Assembly (NCBI RefSeq): GCF_015291745.1
Contig: NZ_CP030059.1
Coordinates: 4,429,501-4,493,500, forward strand
DNA length: 64,000 bases
Origin: Bradyrhizobium sp. CCBAU 53351
GTDB taxonomy: Bacteria; Pseudomonadota; Alphaproteobacteria; Rhizobiales; Xanthobacteraceae
Reading direction: 5' to 3'
Shown one piece after another: positions 1-8,117 of the stretch (positions are counted from its first letter, which is position 1; each line of letters starts with the position of its first letter). The notes under the pieces were generated by a model, which made no database searches, was not told the origin of the DNA, and saw only the letters and a list, made by a program, of their open reading frames with translations. The position numbers and the translations under genes were made by a program.

Positions 1-575
1 GACCTCCGCACGGCGATTGCTGGCCGATTACCCGCGTGCGACACCGGCTGCTCGTGGTATCGAGCCAACCACCCCGTCAAGCTGGCTCCACAGAATTGCC
101 TGCCCGATTTTGCGCAGCCAGCCAATACCGTCTGCAGCTTGCAACCGTGGCCACCTGCGTCATTCATCCGAACTGATTCAAAGAATTGGAATCAGTTCAA
201 TCGCTTGGGTTTCCAAGTATGGAGGAGCTCCGTGCTTCAGTGATCACGGCCGTTGGTCGCGGTGCTCCTCGCTCAAGTGAACAATTCGCTCCAATATGGG
301 GCTTGGCGTACACCTCGAATGCCAGCAGCACGGTCGTGGCTCTGATGGCCTTGGCCTTATCCCGCCCGACCCGCGCGATACTTTTCGGGCTAAAGCAGAG
401 ATTCGGCCCTGCCCTTCTGCACGCTGCGATACGCCGCAATGCTCCATCAGCGTATGGACGGTGGAGTATTGGTTCCGGAGAGGCTAAATCGGCAACCACC
501 TTGACGTCCAAAGGAAGGAAGAAAACAACGTGGCCGCAAGAATACGCCAAGCTACGCGATAGGCAGCCGCGGGCC
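1..575. other. Gene-poor left edge, probable end of a third guaA-type element
   Basis: I see no supportable gene here. A forward frame is open from base 1 to a stop near 242 and could be the tail of a truncated gene, but I do not recognise its product. Other open frames overlap one another and look like chance. Roughly the last 170 bases (from about 400) resemble the stretch just left of guaA (about 27900-28069), including runs such as CCCTTCTG, GCTGCGATAC, CTCCATCAG and TACGCCAA. I infer that this is the right-hand end of another integrated element that continues beyond the window. Confidence 0.4.
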
Positions 576-593
576 CTACTCCCACTCTATCAT
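576..593. repeat. guaA-derived attachment-like site 1
   Basis: The 18-base sequence CTACTCCCACTCTATCAT matches the last 18 bases of guaA (28070-28087) at 16 positions and the site at 20766-20783 at 17. On the minus strand it reads as the end of a GuaA tail (Ile-Glu-Trp-Glu-stop). A piece of guaA 27.5 kb from the gene, next to shared flanks, is what tyrosine-recombinase integration at the guaA 3' end leaves behind. The flank to its left resembles the flank left of guaA, and the flank to its right resembles the one right of site 2. Confidence 0.75.
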
Positions 594-828
594 TTAAGAA
601 GAGCTTTCAGCGTTGATTTTCAAGCACAAATCCTTTGAGCTGACGGTCTAATCTCGACGGTATACCCGCCCAATTTTTTCGATCTTGAATTCACAGGAAA
701 ATTTGAGTGGCTCTGACGGTTTGTACCTTCAGCAAGTATTGGCCTCAATCGACGCGCTAGACGAACGCCGAGTCGAAACGGGCTTTCTTGGGCTTTCGTT
801 GATTTCCAGACGATACCGTCAGCAGTCA
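594..828. repeat. Element-end repeat with arm-like motifs, copy 1
   Basis: This stretch is a diverged direct copy of 20784-21027 with long identical runs, for example TTCACAGGAAAATTTG. It contains a recurring motif close to CTGACGGTAT: at 639-650, 654-664 and 713-723 in direct orientation and at 812-823 inverted (GATACCGTCAGC). Copy 2 has the same arrangement with almost the same spacing. Repeated short motifs beside an attachment core suggest arm-type integrase binding sites, which is inference. The copy runs into the last codons of the gene ending at 826. Confidence 0.6.
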
Positions 829-2268
829 CTCGGACAGGCCGCTTTTTCTTGATCTGGTTTCGGTTCGCGAGAGCCGGAATAACTTGCCGGGATTGAACGA
901 GCCCTCGTTATCGATCGACGCCTTGATCCGGCGCATGAGATCGAGCTCAACTGGATCTCTTTTGCTTTCAAGCAGGTCGACCTTGGCCCGACCGATACCG
1001 TGTTCGGCCGAAACTGTGCCACCCAAAGAGACCACGATATCATAGATGGACTTGCTGATCTGCCTGCCCTGCTCGGCTGCTCGTTCGGCACCGAGCGCCG
1101 CGGGTAGGATGACGTTCAGGTGGATGTTGCCGTCTCCGACATGACCGAACGGAACGAGCGTGGCGTCGGGAAAGACTGCTCCGATATGGGCGCGGCTTCG
1201 GCGCAGTAGTCCGGGGACCTGCGCCACGGGCACGGCGACGTCGTGTTTGAAGTCGTAGCCGGCCTTCTTTTGAACCTCGGTCTGATCCTCGCGTAGACGC
1301 CAGATCTGCTTCTGTTGTTCTCCGCTTTGTGCAAGCGCGGCATCGGCGATGCTGCCGTCCTCGAGCCTGTCGGTCAGAAACGCTTCCAGGAAGTCCTTCA
1401 GGCCGGCTTCCGGACGGCTCGAAGTCAGTTCGACAAGGACATAGTGGTCCGCCTTTTCGACGGGTGAGCGAAGCCCCTCTCGCTTCGCCAACTCGACGCA
1501 AGAACCCGAGAGATACTCAATGGCTCGGACGTTGCCCTCTGCGGCCGCGCGGAGCTTCATCCAAAAGTCCAAGACCTGGTCCTCTGTCTTGACCGCGCAG
1601 AAAGCGACCTCGCGAGCGACGGGCAGAGGCACCAGCTTCATAGCCGCGGCCGTAATGATGCCGAGCGTTCCCTCGGAACCGGCGAAGAGCTGCCGGAGGG
1701 CGTATCCGGTATTGTCCTTCCGCAGCGTGCGCAAGCCATTCCAGACGCGTCCGTCGGGCAGCACGACCTCCATTCCGAGCAGGAGATCCCTCGCGCTTCC
1801 GTACCTGACGGCCGAGATGCCGCCCGCGTTCGTTGCCAGCGCGCCGCCGAGCGTAGCAGTACCCTCCGAGGCGAAAGATAGCGGAAACGAGGCTCGCGCC
1901 TCCGCCGCGGCGTTCTGAAGCTCGGCGACGGTCGCGCCCGCTTCCGCGACTATGGACATATCGACGGGATCGACCTTCCTGATTTTCCTCAGCAACCCGG
2001 TGCTGACGACGACCTGGAGACCCGTGTTGTCCGGCGTGGCGCCCCCAACAAGCCCGGTGTTGCCGCCCTGTGGAACGATGGCAACCCCGGATTCATGACA
2101 AATTCGGAGACTTTGCGCGAGCAAATCTGTCGACCTTGGGCGGAGAACGCACGCGGCATTCCCGTGAAACAGACCTCGCCAGTCCGACAGAAATCCCTCC
2201 GCCAATGCCAGATCGATGATGCAATCGGGGCCGAGCAGCTCACGGAGCCTTGCGATGACATCGTTCAC
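826..2268 (-). CDS. FAD-linked D-2-hydroxyacid dehydrogenase (GlcD / D-2-hydroxyglutarate dehydrogenase family)
   Basis: This 480-residue protein should oxidise a D-2-hydroxy acid to the 2-oxo acid using FAD. The N-terminal half is a PCMH-type FAD domain with PQGGNTG at residues 66-72 and a second glycine-rich stretch (TLGGALATNAGG) near 140. The C-terminal half has the family motifs GHVGDGNIH (from 375) and SAEHGIG (from 420), then NPGKLF. About 15 extra residues follow that usual end, and the stop codon lies in the element-end repeat, so the tail may have been changed at the junction. It is the last gene of a minus-strand operon and overlaps the thioesterase by 4 bp. The partner HAD hydrolase could supply its substrate. 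The exact substrate is not visible. Confidence 0.88.
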   Translation of the reverse strand: MNDVIARLRELLGPDCIIDLALAEGFLSDWRGLFHGNAACVLRPRSTDLLAQSLRICHESGVAIVPQGGNTGLVGGATPDNTGLQVVVSTGLLRKIRKVDPVDMSIVAEAGATVAELQNAAAEARASFPLSFASEGTATLGGALATNAGGISAVRYGSARDLLLGMEVVLPDGRVWNGLRTLRKDNTGYALRQLFAGSEGTLGIITAAAMKLVPLPVAREVAFCAVKTEDQVLDFWMKLRAAAEGNVRAIEYLSGSCVELAKREGLRSPVEKADHYVLVELTSSRPEAGLKDFLEAFLTDRLEDGSIADAALAQSGEQQKQIWRLREDQTEVQKKAGYDFKHDVAVPVAQVPGLLRRSRAHIGAVFPDATLVPFGHVGDGNIHLNVILPAALGAERAAEQGRQISKSIYDIVVSLGGTVSAEHGIGRAKVDLLESKRDPVELDLMRRIKASIDNEGSFNPGKLFRLSRTETRSRKSGLSE

Positions 2269-2681
2269 AGTTGCTTCCAGGTGGAGGTCGCATGGGCGAT
2301 GATCTCGCCGGCACTATCCGCGGCGGACGACTGGAGGAAGAAGGTCTTTCGTCCCTTCTTCAGAAATCTGGCACGACAGTTGACAATGCCGCTGCGGACC
2401 GCCGCGAAATACTGGATCTTCATCTCGAGCGTCGCGCCGGCGCCGAACTGGTGCTTGAGAAGGTGTCCCATCGAAATGTCAAGAGCAGTCGCCAGCACGC
2501 CGCCGTGAAGCGATCCCTGCGGATTGAACATGTAGGGCTTCACATCGAGAGAGACGATGCAGGCGTCGGCCTCGTAGGAGACCGCCATCCCGAAGAACCG
2601 CGACAGGAAGAACGACCCAAATTCGTGGCGGCCGTCGCCTATGGCCGCAACGATCAGTTCCCGCACCTGCGCTTCGTCCAT
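2265..2681 (-). CDS. PaaI-family hotdog thioesterase
   Basis: This 138-residue single-domain hotdog protein is of normal length for PaaI-type acyl-CoA thioesterases, which hydrolyse acyl- or aryl-CoA to the free acid. The conserved segment Asn53 / HGG (59-61) / Asp68 matches the catalytic helix region of the family. It overlaps the downstream dehydrogenase by 4 bp (ATGA) and lies 13 bp after the CoA-transferase gene, so the three are probably translated from one message. In this operon it could release a product acid or rescue CoA from dead-end thioesters. The substrate is unknown. Confidence 0.85.
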   Translation of the reverse strand: MDEAQVRELIVAAIGDGRHEFGSFFLSRFFGMAVSYEADACIVSLDVKPYMFNPQGSLHGGVLATALDISMGHLLKHQFGAGATLEMKIQYFAAVRSGIVNCRARFLKKGRKTFFLQSSAADSAGEIIAHATSTWKQL

Positions 2682-2694
2682 CCCTCCTACCTCC

Positions 2695-3927
2695 CTACTC
2701 CGCCGATTGCTTCAGCGCGGCGTCGCCGAACGCGCCCTTCGAGGCGAAATCTAGCACTTCCCTCCGCGTCCACCCGAGCCAGCTCTCGAACACTTCGACG
2801 GTGTGCTCACCAAGCGTCGGCGGCGGTGCGGACGGCGCGGGAGGCTTGTCGTCGAAGCGCAGCGGCCGGGCAACGAACCTTACTTCGCCGGCGACCTTAT
2901 GCGTCACGGTCTGGATCATGTCGCGTCGGACGAGTTGCGGTGCTTCGCAGACTTCTCCGACCGTTCGGATCGCACCACATGGAATGCCGGCGCCACCAAA
3001 CATCTCGAGCCAGCGATCCCGCGGTTCTGCCTTGAAGATGGGACGAAGGATCCCGCCGAGCGCACCGCGGTTGGCCGCCCGTTTGGGAGCGGACTCGAAG
3101 CGAGGATCGGTCTCGAGGTCGCGGCGACCGATGACTGCGCAGAACAGCGACCAGAATTTGTCGTTGGCGACGCCGAGGTTGAACCAGCCGTCACAGGCCT
3201 GGAAGGTTTCGTACGGGCTAATCGTTGGGTGCACGTTGCCGCGACGCTTTGGACTTTCTCCGGACGCGAAGTACATGCCGGCGTTGAACGTCAACAGCGA
3301 GGCCATCGCGTCCAGCATGGAGACATCGACACGCCCGCCAACACCGCTCCTCTCGCGCTTCATGAGCGCGGCAAGAACCGCCTGCGAAGCATAGAGGCCG
3401 GTGACCAGGTCCGCGATAGACGTGCCGACCTTCATGGGCGGACCGTCCGGATCGCCGGTGATGTCCATGACACCGGACTCGCCCTGCAGGATCAGGTCGT
3501 AGCCGGGCCGGTTCGCGTCCGGACCGGTCCTGCCAAATCCGGAGATGCTGCACTGGATGAGCTTGGGATTGCCGGCGCTCAACGCAGCGTAGGACAGGCC
3601 CCACTTGTCGAGCGTACCGGGCCTGAAATTATCGATCACGACGTCGGCGGCCTTGGCGAGCGCGATCACCGCGTCCCGGCCGGCCGGCGATTTCAGGTCG
3701 ATCGCGCAGCTCCGCTTGTTACGGTTGACCGACAGAAAGTAGGAACTCTCGCCGTTGACGAACGGAGGGCCGTAGCGACGACTTTCGTCGCCGACACGGG
3801 GATCTTCGATCTTCACGACGTCCGCACCGAGATCGCCGAGGTGCATCGTGGCGAAGGGGCCGGAGACGACGCGGCATAGGTCCAGGACCTTGATGCCGGA
3901 GAGAGCTTCCGTACTAGACGATCGCAT
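2695..3927 (-). CDS. CaiB/BaiF-family (class III) CoA-transferase
   Basis: The protein has 410 residues, the usual length for formyl-CoA transferase-like enzymes, which move CoA between carboxylic acids through an aspartyl-CoA intermediate. Family landmarks are VLDLCRVVSGPFATMHLGDLG near 14-34, the NFRPGTLDKWGL block near 100-111, and the expected catalytic Asp173 in GTSIADLVTG. It overlaps the HAD gene upstream by 14 bp and is followed closely by the thioesterase, so the operon probably activates, converts and releases a small acid. It is one of three CoA-transferases in this island segment. The acid pair cannot be deduced. Confidence 0.9.
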   Translation of the reverse strand: MRSSSTEALSGIKVLDLCRVVSGPFATMHLGDLGADVVKIEDPRVGDESRRYGPPFVNGESSYFLSVNRNKRSCAIDLKSPAGRDAVIALAKAADVVIDNFRPGTLDKWGLSYAALSAGNPKLIQCSISGFGRTGPDANRPGYDLILQGESGVMDITGDPDGPPMKVGTSIADLVTGLYASQAVLAALMKRERSGVGGRVDVSMLDAMASLLTFNAGMYFASGESPKRRGNVHPTISPYETFQACDGWFNLGVANDKFWSLFCAVIGRRDLETDPRFESAPKRAANRGALGGILRPIFKAEPRDRWLEMFGGAGIPCGAIRTVGEVCEAPQLVRRDMIQTVTHKVAGEVRFVARPLRFDDKPPAPSAPPPTLGEHTVEVFESWLGWTRREVLDFASKGAFGDAALKQSAE

Positions 3928-4615
3928 CCGCCAGATCCTTCATCGTCTCAACCGTGACATCGGGCTTGTGCGGCGTCTCTTCAAACGGCCGGTTACGCCG
4001 GTTGATCATCGCAGTACGCATGCCCGCTGATTTGGCGCCGATGACGTCGAAGGCGTGATTGGCGACGAAGAGTATCTGATCCATCTTGAGACCGAGGATC
4101 TCGGCACCCTTTGTGTACGTAGCGACGTGCGGCTTGAATGAATTGGCCTCGGCGACAGAGATCACGTTGTCGAACGGGATCTTGTGGTACTTCTTGGCGG
4201 TCTCGAGCATGTCGCGGTCACCGTTCGAGAGCACGACAAGCTTGTACTTGGTCTGGAGCTTTGCCAGCGCCTCAGGCACCTCGGGAAAGCATTCGAGCTT
4301 CTCAATCTCGCCAACGAGATACTTCACTTCGTCCTTCGTGTACTTGATGCCCGACCGGTCCATGACTTGCGATACGGCGCGGTGACCGATCTCGCGGTAG
4401 GGCGTGTGCTCGCGGTGCAGCAGCGCGTCGATCATTGAGTTCTCGAAGTGGGTACGGCGCCACCACGTGACAAAGGAGTTCGGATTGCCCGTCCAACCCT
4501 TCTGCTTGAGAAACCGCGTCGCGATCTTGACCAGCCCCCCCTGCATATCGACGACAGTACCGTACTGGTCGAACATGCAGACCTTCACTTCGTTCTTGAT
4601 CGTCTCAAAGCTCAT
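3914..4615 (-). CDS. HAD-superfamily hydrolase, type II haloacid dehalogenase-like
   Basis: The protein is 233 residues when started at the ATG at 4615, which follows AAGGAGG by 5 bases. The open frame runs upstream to 4879, but that part crosses the divergent promoter. HAD motifs are present: nucleophile Asp16 in FDQYGT, LSNG as motif II, and a FKPH lysine segment before a C-terminal FVANHAFD block. In characterised L-2-haloacid dehalogenases that last block has Ser-x-Asn-x-x-Asp. Here the Ser and Asn positions are Ala and His, so dehalogenase activity is likely from family similarity but not proven. It is the first gene of the operon, divergent from the LysR gene. Dehalogenation of an L-2-haloacid would give the D-2-hydroxyacid used by the last gene. 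Confidence 0.8.
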   Translation of the reverse strand: MSFETIKNEVKVCMFDQYGTVVDMQGGLVKIATRFLKQKGWTGNPNSFVTWWRRTHFENSMIDALLHREHTPYREIGHRAVSQVMDRSGIKYTKDEVKYLVGEIEKLECFPEVPEALAKLQTKYKLVVLSNGDRDMLETAKKYHKIPFDNVISVAEANSFKPHVATYTKGAEILGLKMDQILFVANHAFDVIGAKSAGMRTAMINRRNRPFEETPHKPDVTVETMKDLADAIV

Positions 4616-4689
4616 CTGTGCCTCCTTGGTTGCACCCGAGACGTACCGACCCTGGCGCCATCCGTGAAATGGATTTGTTATCTCTCGAC

Positions 4690-4704
4690 ATTCACGATAT
4701 GAAT
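4690..4704. promoter_or_regulatory. Candidate LysR operator (T-N11-A dyad)
   Basis: ATTCACGATATGAAT is a 15-base dyad with perfect 5-base arms (ATTCA/TGAAT) and fits the T-N11-A rule of LysR-type regulators. It lies between the divergent HAD operon and the LysR gene, ending 6 bp before the LysR start codon, a place suited to autoregulation. A TGATCA palindrome directly follows. No footprint is known. Confidence 0.5.
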
Positions 4705-4709
4705 GATCA

Positions 4710-5612
4710 ATGAACCTTCGCTCGATCGACCTCAATCTCCTCGTGGCGCTCGACGCGCTCCTGACCGAACGGCACGTGACGAAGGCCGCCGATCGCGTTG
4801 GGCTTAGCCAGCCTGCGATGAGCAACGCGCTCAATCGCTTGCGAGCGATGTTCGAGGATGAGCTTCTGGTCCGCACCACGACTGGGATGAAGCCGACCCC
4901 TCGGGCGAATGAGCTTGCCGAGCCGCTCCGTCAGGCGCTGCGGCAAGTCGAACGTGTCATGGTCAGCGATGCTGGGTTCGACGCGTCGCAGTCGGAGCGC
5001 ACGTTCACCATCCGAATGTCGGACATTCTGGCGTGCCTCCTGCTTCCAAGACTTGCCGCCGCTCGCCCCGCGAATGCGCGAATCTCCTACAATACGATCC
5101 ACTTGTCGCCGTCGTTGACTGTCGACGCATTGGAGCGAGACGAAATCGACGTGGCGGTCAGCATGGGCCTGGAACATTCGGCATCGATCCGCTCCGAGAC
5201 ATTGCTCCAAGATCGCATGATCTGTCTTATGCGGCGCCATCACCCCATCAAGCGTGGCCGCCTGACATTCGAAAGCTTCATCGCCCAGGAGCAGATGAAG
5301 GTGTCCATGAGCCCAACCGACCTTCGCTTCGTCGACGACGTGCTCGCAGAAAGGGGGCAGCAGCGACGGATTGCCTTGAATGTTCCGCATTGGTTGGTCG
5401 TCCCGCATGTTCTCAAGCAGACCGACCTGCTCGCTGTGATGCCAAGGCATCTAGCCGCGGTCCTGATGGACGACGGCTTGAGGATGGAAGACCTTCCGTT
5501 CGACTCTGCGCCGTTCGCCTGGATGTTGTACTGGCACCGACGATACGACCAGAGTAACGCGAACGGATGGCTCCGTGAGCGGATCACGGCGGTTTGCTCC
5601 GACCTAAGTTAG
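4710..5612 (+). CDS. LysR-family transcriptional regulator
   Basis: This 300-residue regulator begins with a typical LysR winged helix-turn-helix (LNLLVALDALLTERHVTKAA, then SQPAMSNALNRLR) within the first 60 residues and continues with a periplasmic-binding-like effector domain. The N-terminal wording resembles the NodD/NahR branch of the family. It is transcribed away from the HAD/CoA-transferase operon, so it probably activates that operon in response to a small acid. The ATG at 4710 has no clear Shine-Dalgarno sequence, so the message may be leaderless or weakly translated. The 3' end overlaps the convergent MFS gene by 4 bp. Confidence 0.9.
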   Translation: MNLRSIDLNLLVALDALLTERHVTKAADRVGLSQPAMSNALNRLRAMFEDELLVRTTTGMKPTPRANELAEPLRQALRQVERVMVSDAGFDASQSERTFTIRMSDILACLLLPRLAAARPANARISYNTIHLSPSLTVDALERDEIDVAVSMGLEHSASIRSETLLQDRMICLMRRHHPIKRGRLTFESFIAQEQMKVSMSPTDLRFVDDVLAERGQQRRIALNVPHWLVVPHVLKQTDLLAVMPRHLAAVLMDDGLRMEDLPFDSAPFAWMLYWHRRYDQSNANGWLRERITAVCSDLS

Positions 5613-7015
5613 ACGCCGACGTCTGCCGGCCGCTGGCCAAGGGATTGCGCCCCGCCGAGGCCATCCGGTACCGCAGATACATTTTCCAGCGACTGCCCCT
5701 TGGTCTCGAAGCCGAAGATCAGGAAGATCAGCGCCTGGAACACCAGAATCCCGGCCAGCGTTGTCAGCACGCCGGTAAGTCCTTGCCAGGCGAAGATTGC
5801 GACCACGACGTATTGGACGAGCGCTGTGGCTATGCGCCCGGAGGTGGCGCAAATAGCTGTACCTCGAAGCCGATAACGCGTCGGGAAGAGTTCGGGCACG
5901 TGCATGGCAAAACCAGTTGCGAGCATCACGTAGATTGCCGTGACGAGCAGGAAGCCAGTCCCGGCAAGAGCGATGCCGTCTGACATATGGGGGTACGCAA
6001 TGCCGAGTACGGCCGCAGCGAGCGAAGAACACACAATCGAAAGCCTGCGCCCTAGGCGATCCGCCAGCATCAGTCCGATCAACGATCCTACCGGCCCGCC
6101 GAGCGCCATCACGCTGGTATAGCCCAAAGATGACACCACGCTATGGCCGCCCTTGATCATGAAGGTCGGAAGCCACCCGATCAATCCGTAGAGGCTGAAT
6201 CCGACGACGATGTGCAATAGGCTGCCCAGCAGAGTTCGCCCAAGATAAGGGGACTGGAAAAGCCGCCACACCGAGCCTGGCTTCTCTTCCGCCCCAGCCA
6301 TCTGCACGACAGGTGGCAGCGGCCCCTTCTTTGACGCCTCCGCTTCAATCTTCAAAAGGATCCTTTCGGCCTCGTCCGCGCGGCCGTTCGCCGCGAGCCA
6401 ACGAGGCGATTCCGGCATCGACTTGCGGAGGAACCATACGAACATCGCAAGGATGCCGACGAGAAGGAACATGTATCGCCATCCGAGGTTCGGGATCACC
6501 CACAGACCGACCATCGAGGACACGAAGAGCGAGAAATTGGTGATGACAGCCAAAAGGCCGATCCAGCGTCCTCGCGATGAGGCCGGTACGAACTCGGTCA
6601 AGGTCGCGTAGCCAACAACGATTTCGGCGCCGAGCCCAATCCCGATTATGAACCGCAGGCCGATCAGCACCGACATGTTAGGCGCGAAAGCTGCACCGAT
6701 CGATGCCAAACCGAAGATCGCGAGGTTTATCTGATACGAAAAGCGGCGACCGAAGCGATCTCCAAGAATTCCCGAGAACCAAGCACCGATGGTCATGCCA
6801 ACGAATGTCGCGGAGACAAAAGCGGCGTTCAACTCTATCGTCGACCAGCCTTCCTTGACAATCGCACCGAGAACGCCGCCGGCAAGATAGATGTCGAAGG
6901 CGTCGAGGAACATGCCCGCGCCGATCAGAGCGAGTATGCGCCAATGGAAGCCGCAGATTGGCAGCCGATCGAGGCGTGCACCCGCGTTGATGTCGACGAA
7001 CCCAGACCGACCCAT
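5609..7015 (-). CDS. MFS transporter, sugar-porter/aromatic-acid symporter type
   Basis: This 468-residue inner-membrane protein has about 12 hydrophobic segments. The MFS signature between helices 2 and 3 (GDRFGRRFSYQ, near 84-94) and a repeat of it in the second half (ADRLGRRLS) are visible. The PESPRWL motif after helix 6 (near 201) and the loop at the start of the second half are typical of the metabolite:H+ symporter branch. A GGGGAGG ribosome-binding site precedes the ATG. It converges on the LysR gene and probably imports the acid handled by the neighbouring operon. The substrate is not readable from sequence. Confidence 0.88.
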   Translation of the reverse strand: MGRSGFVDINAGARLDRLPICGFHWRILALIGAGMFLDAFDIYLAGGVLGAIVKEGWSTIELNAAFVSATFVGMTIGAWFSGILGDRFGRRFSYQINLAIFGLASIGAAFAPNMSVLIGLRFIIGIGLGAEIVVGYATLTEFVPASSRGRWIGLLAVITNFSLFVSSMVGLWVIPNLGWRYMFLLVGILAMFVWFLRKSMPESPRWLAANGRADEAERILLKIEAEASKKGPLPPVVQMAGAEEKPGSVWRLFQSPYLGRTLLGSLLHIVVGFSLYGLIGWLPTFMIKGGHSVVSSLGYTSVMALGGPVGSLIGLMLADRLGRRLSIVCSSLAAAVLGIAYPHMSDGIALAGTGFLLVTAIYVMLATGFAMHVPELFPTRYRLRGTAICATSGRIATALVQYVVVAIFAWQGLTGVLTTLAGILVFQALIFLIFGFETKGQSLENVSAVPDGLGGAQSLGQRPADVGV

Positions 7016-7056
7016 TCTTGAACCTCCCCTACTCGGCCTCTAGGAGCCGAATGTTA

Positions 7057-7073
7057 TGATCGACGATTGATCA
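7057..7073. promoter_or_regulatory. Palindrome upstream of the MFS gene
   Basis: TGATCGACGATTGATCA has perfect 5-base arms (TGATC/GATCA) around 7 bases and lies about 40 bp upstream of the MFS start in an otherwise empty 169-bp gap. The same TGATCA half-sequence occurs next to the LysR start (4703-4708), so a common regulator is possible. This is weak evidence. Confidence 0.3.
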
Positions 7074-7184
7074 ACGCGCAGAGGATCGACGTCCAATCGA
7101 AATCGGAAATTCGACTATTCGGCCCAGTGATGATGGCACGGACCGCACAAGGTCGCAGCGTGTCCGAGGTCGTGGAATGAGGTG

Positions 7185-8096
7185 CTAGAACCCGATAGCT
7201 TGAGCCATCTTCCGACGAAAGTCGGGCCTATCAGCCAAGGGGTCCGTCGGATTGCGCTGGCAAATGATGTCTTGCATCCTCCGCTCCACCGCGCTCATCG
7301 CCTGAGGATGTGAGTAAATGTAGAATCGGTCCTCGCCGATGGCGTCGAACACCATGCGCGCGACTTCGGACGCCGATACTTTGCTGTGTTCGACAGCATG
7401 CACATTCATCTGGTGCGCGATTACCTGAGCGTTCGTCGGTGGCCGCTCGTCAACCAGCTCTTTAGGTCGATTGCGGTCGGATCGCGCGATACCCGTCGGG
7501 ACAAAGAACGGGCAAAGTACCGAACAGCTCACTTGATCGGTCACCAGTGCCAGGTCGTGGTAGAGCGTCTCGCTTACCGAAACGACGGCATGCTTCGTCG
7601 CGCTATACGTGCCCATCAGTGGAGCGCTGACGAGGCCGGCCATCGATGCCGAATTGATTATTCGCCCGCGATACCGAGCATCCGATCGGGCCGCCTCTAG
7701 CATCAGCGGCGTAAAATGACGGATGCCGTGCACCACGCCCCAAAGATTCACTCCCAACGTCCAACGCCAATCGGTCTCGGAGGTCTCCCATACCAGCCCG
7801 CCACCGCCGGCAACGCCGGCATTGTTGAAAAGCAGGTGAACCGCTCCAAACTTTGACAAGGAATCCTTGGCGAGCGCCTCGACTTCGCTGGACTGCGAGA
7901 CATCCACGCGGCGCGCGACCGCCGGAGCGCCCATGCGCTCAATCTCCGAAAGAGTGCCCGCCAAGGCATCGTCTTGAACGTCGGCGAGAACGACCGACAT
8001 TCCGCGCCCTGCCGCTGCGACGGCGAATTCGCGGCCAAGTCCCGAACCCGCGCCGGTGATGACGGCAACCTTTCCGGCCAGGTCGTGCATTCCCAT
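7185..8096 (-). CDS. SDR-family NAD(P)-dependent oxidoreductase
   Basis: This classical short-chain dehydrogenase has 303 residues. It shows the cofactor motif TGAGSGLG (15-22), NNAG near 91-94, and the catalytic Ser plus YSATK in the second half. It is about 40 residues longer than a minimal SDR, with a C-terminal extension starting near the FYIYSHP segment. SDRs of this shape are common beside acyl-CoA enzymes and interconvert alcohols and ketones. It is the last gene of a minus-strand operon behind another SDR, a phosphotransferase and a crotonase, with a 21-bp gap from the previous gene. Confidence 0.85.
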   Translation of the reverse strand: MGMHDLAGKVAVITGAGSGLGREFAVAAAGRGMSVVLADVQDDALAGTLSEIERMGAPAVARRVDVSQSSEVEALAKDSLSKFGAVHLLFNNAGVAGGGGLVWETSETDWRWTLGVNLWGVVHGIRHFTPLMLEAARSDARYRGRIINSASMAGLVSAPLMGTYSATKHAVVSVSETLYHDLALVTDQVSCSVLCPFFVPTGIARSDRNRPKELVDERPPTNAQVIAHQMNVHAVEHSKVSASEVARMVFDAIGEDRFYIYSHPQAMSAVERRMQDIICQRNPTDPLADRPDFRRKMAQAIGF

Positions 8097-8117
8097 GTCA
8101 AGTTTTCCCTTCGCTGG

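Noticed and set aside
186..638. Overlapping open frames of 117-150 codons at the left edge
   Set aside because: They conflict with each other, cross the attachment-like site and have no protein-like pattern.
620..829. Minus-strand frame in the element-end repeat as an integrase fragment
   Set aside because: I could not see any tyrosine-recombinase motif, and the counterpart in copy 2 is not open in the same way.
4616..4879. N-terminal extension of the HAD hydrolase
   Set aside because: The frame is open but runs over the divergent LysR gene, lacks family similarity and ignores a perfect AAGGAGG before the ATG at 4615.
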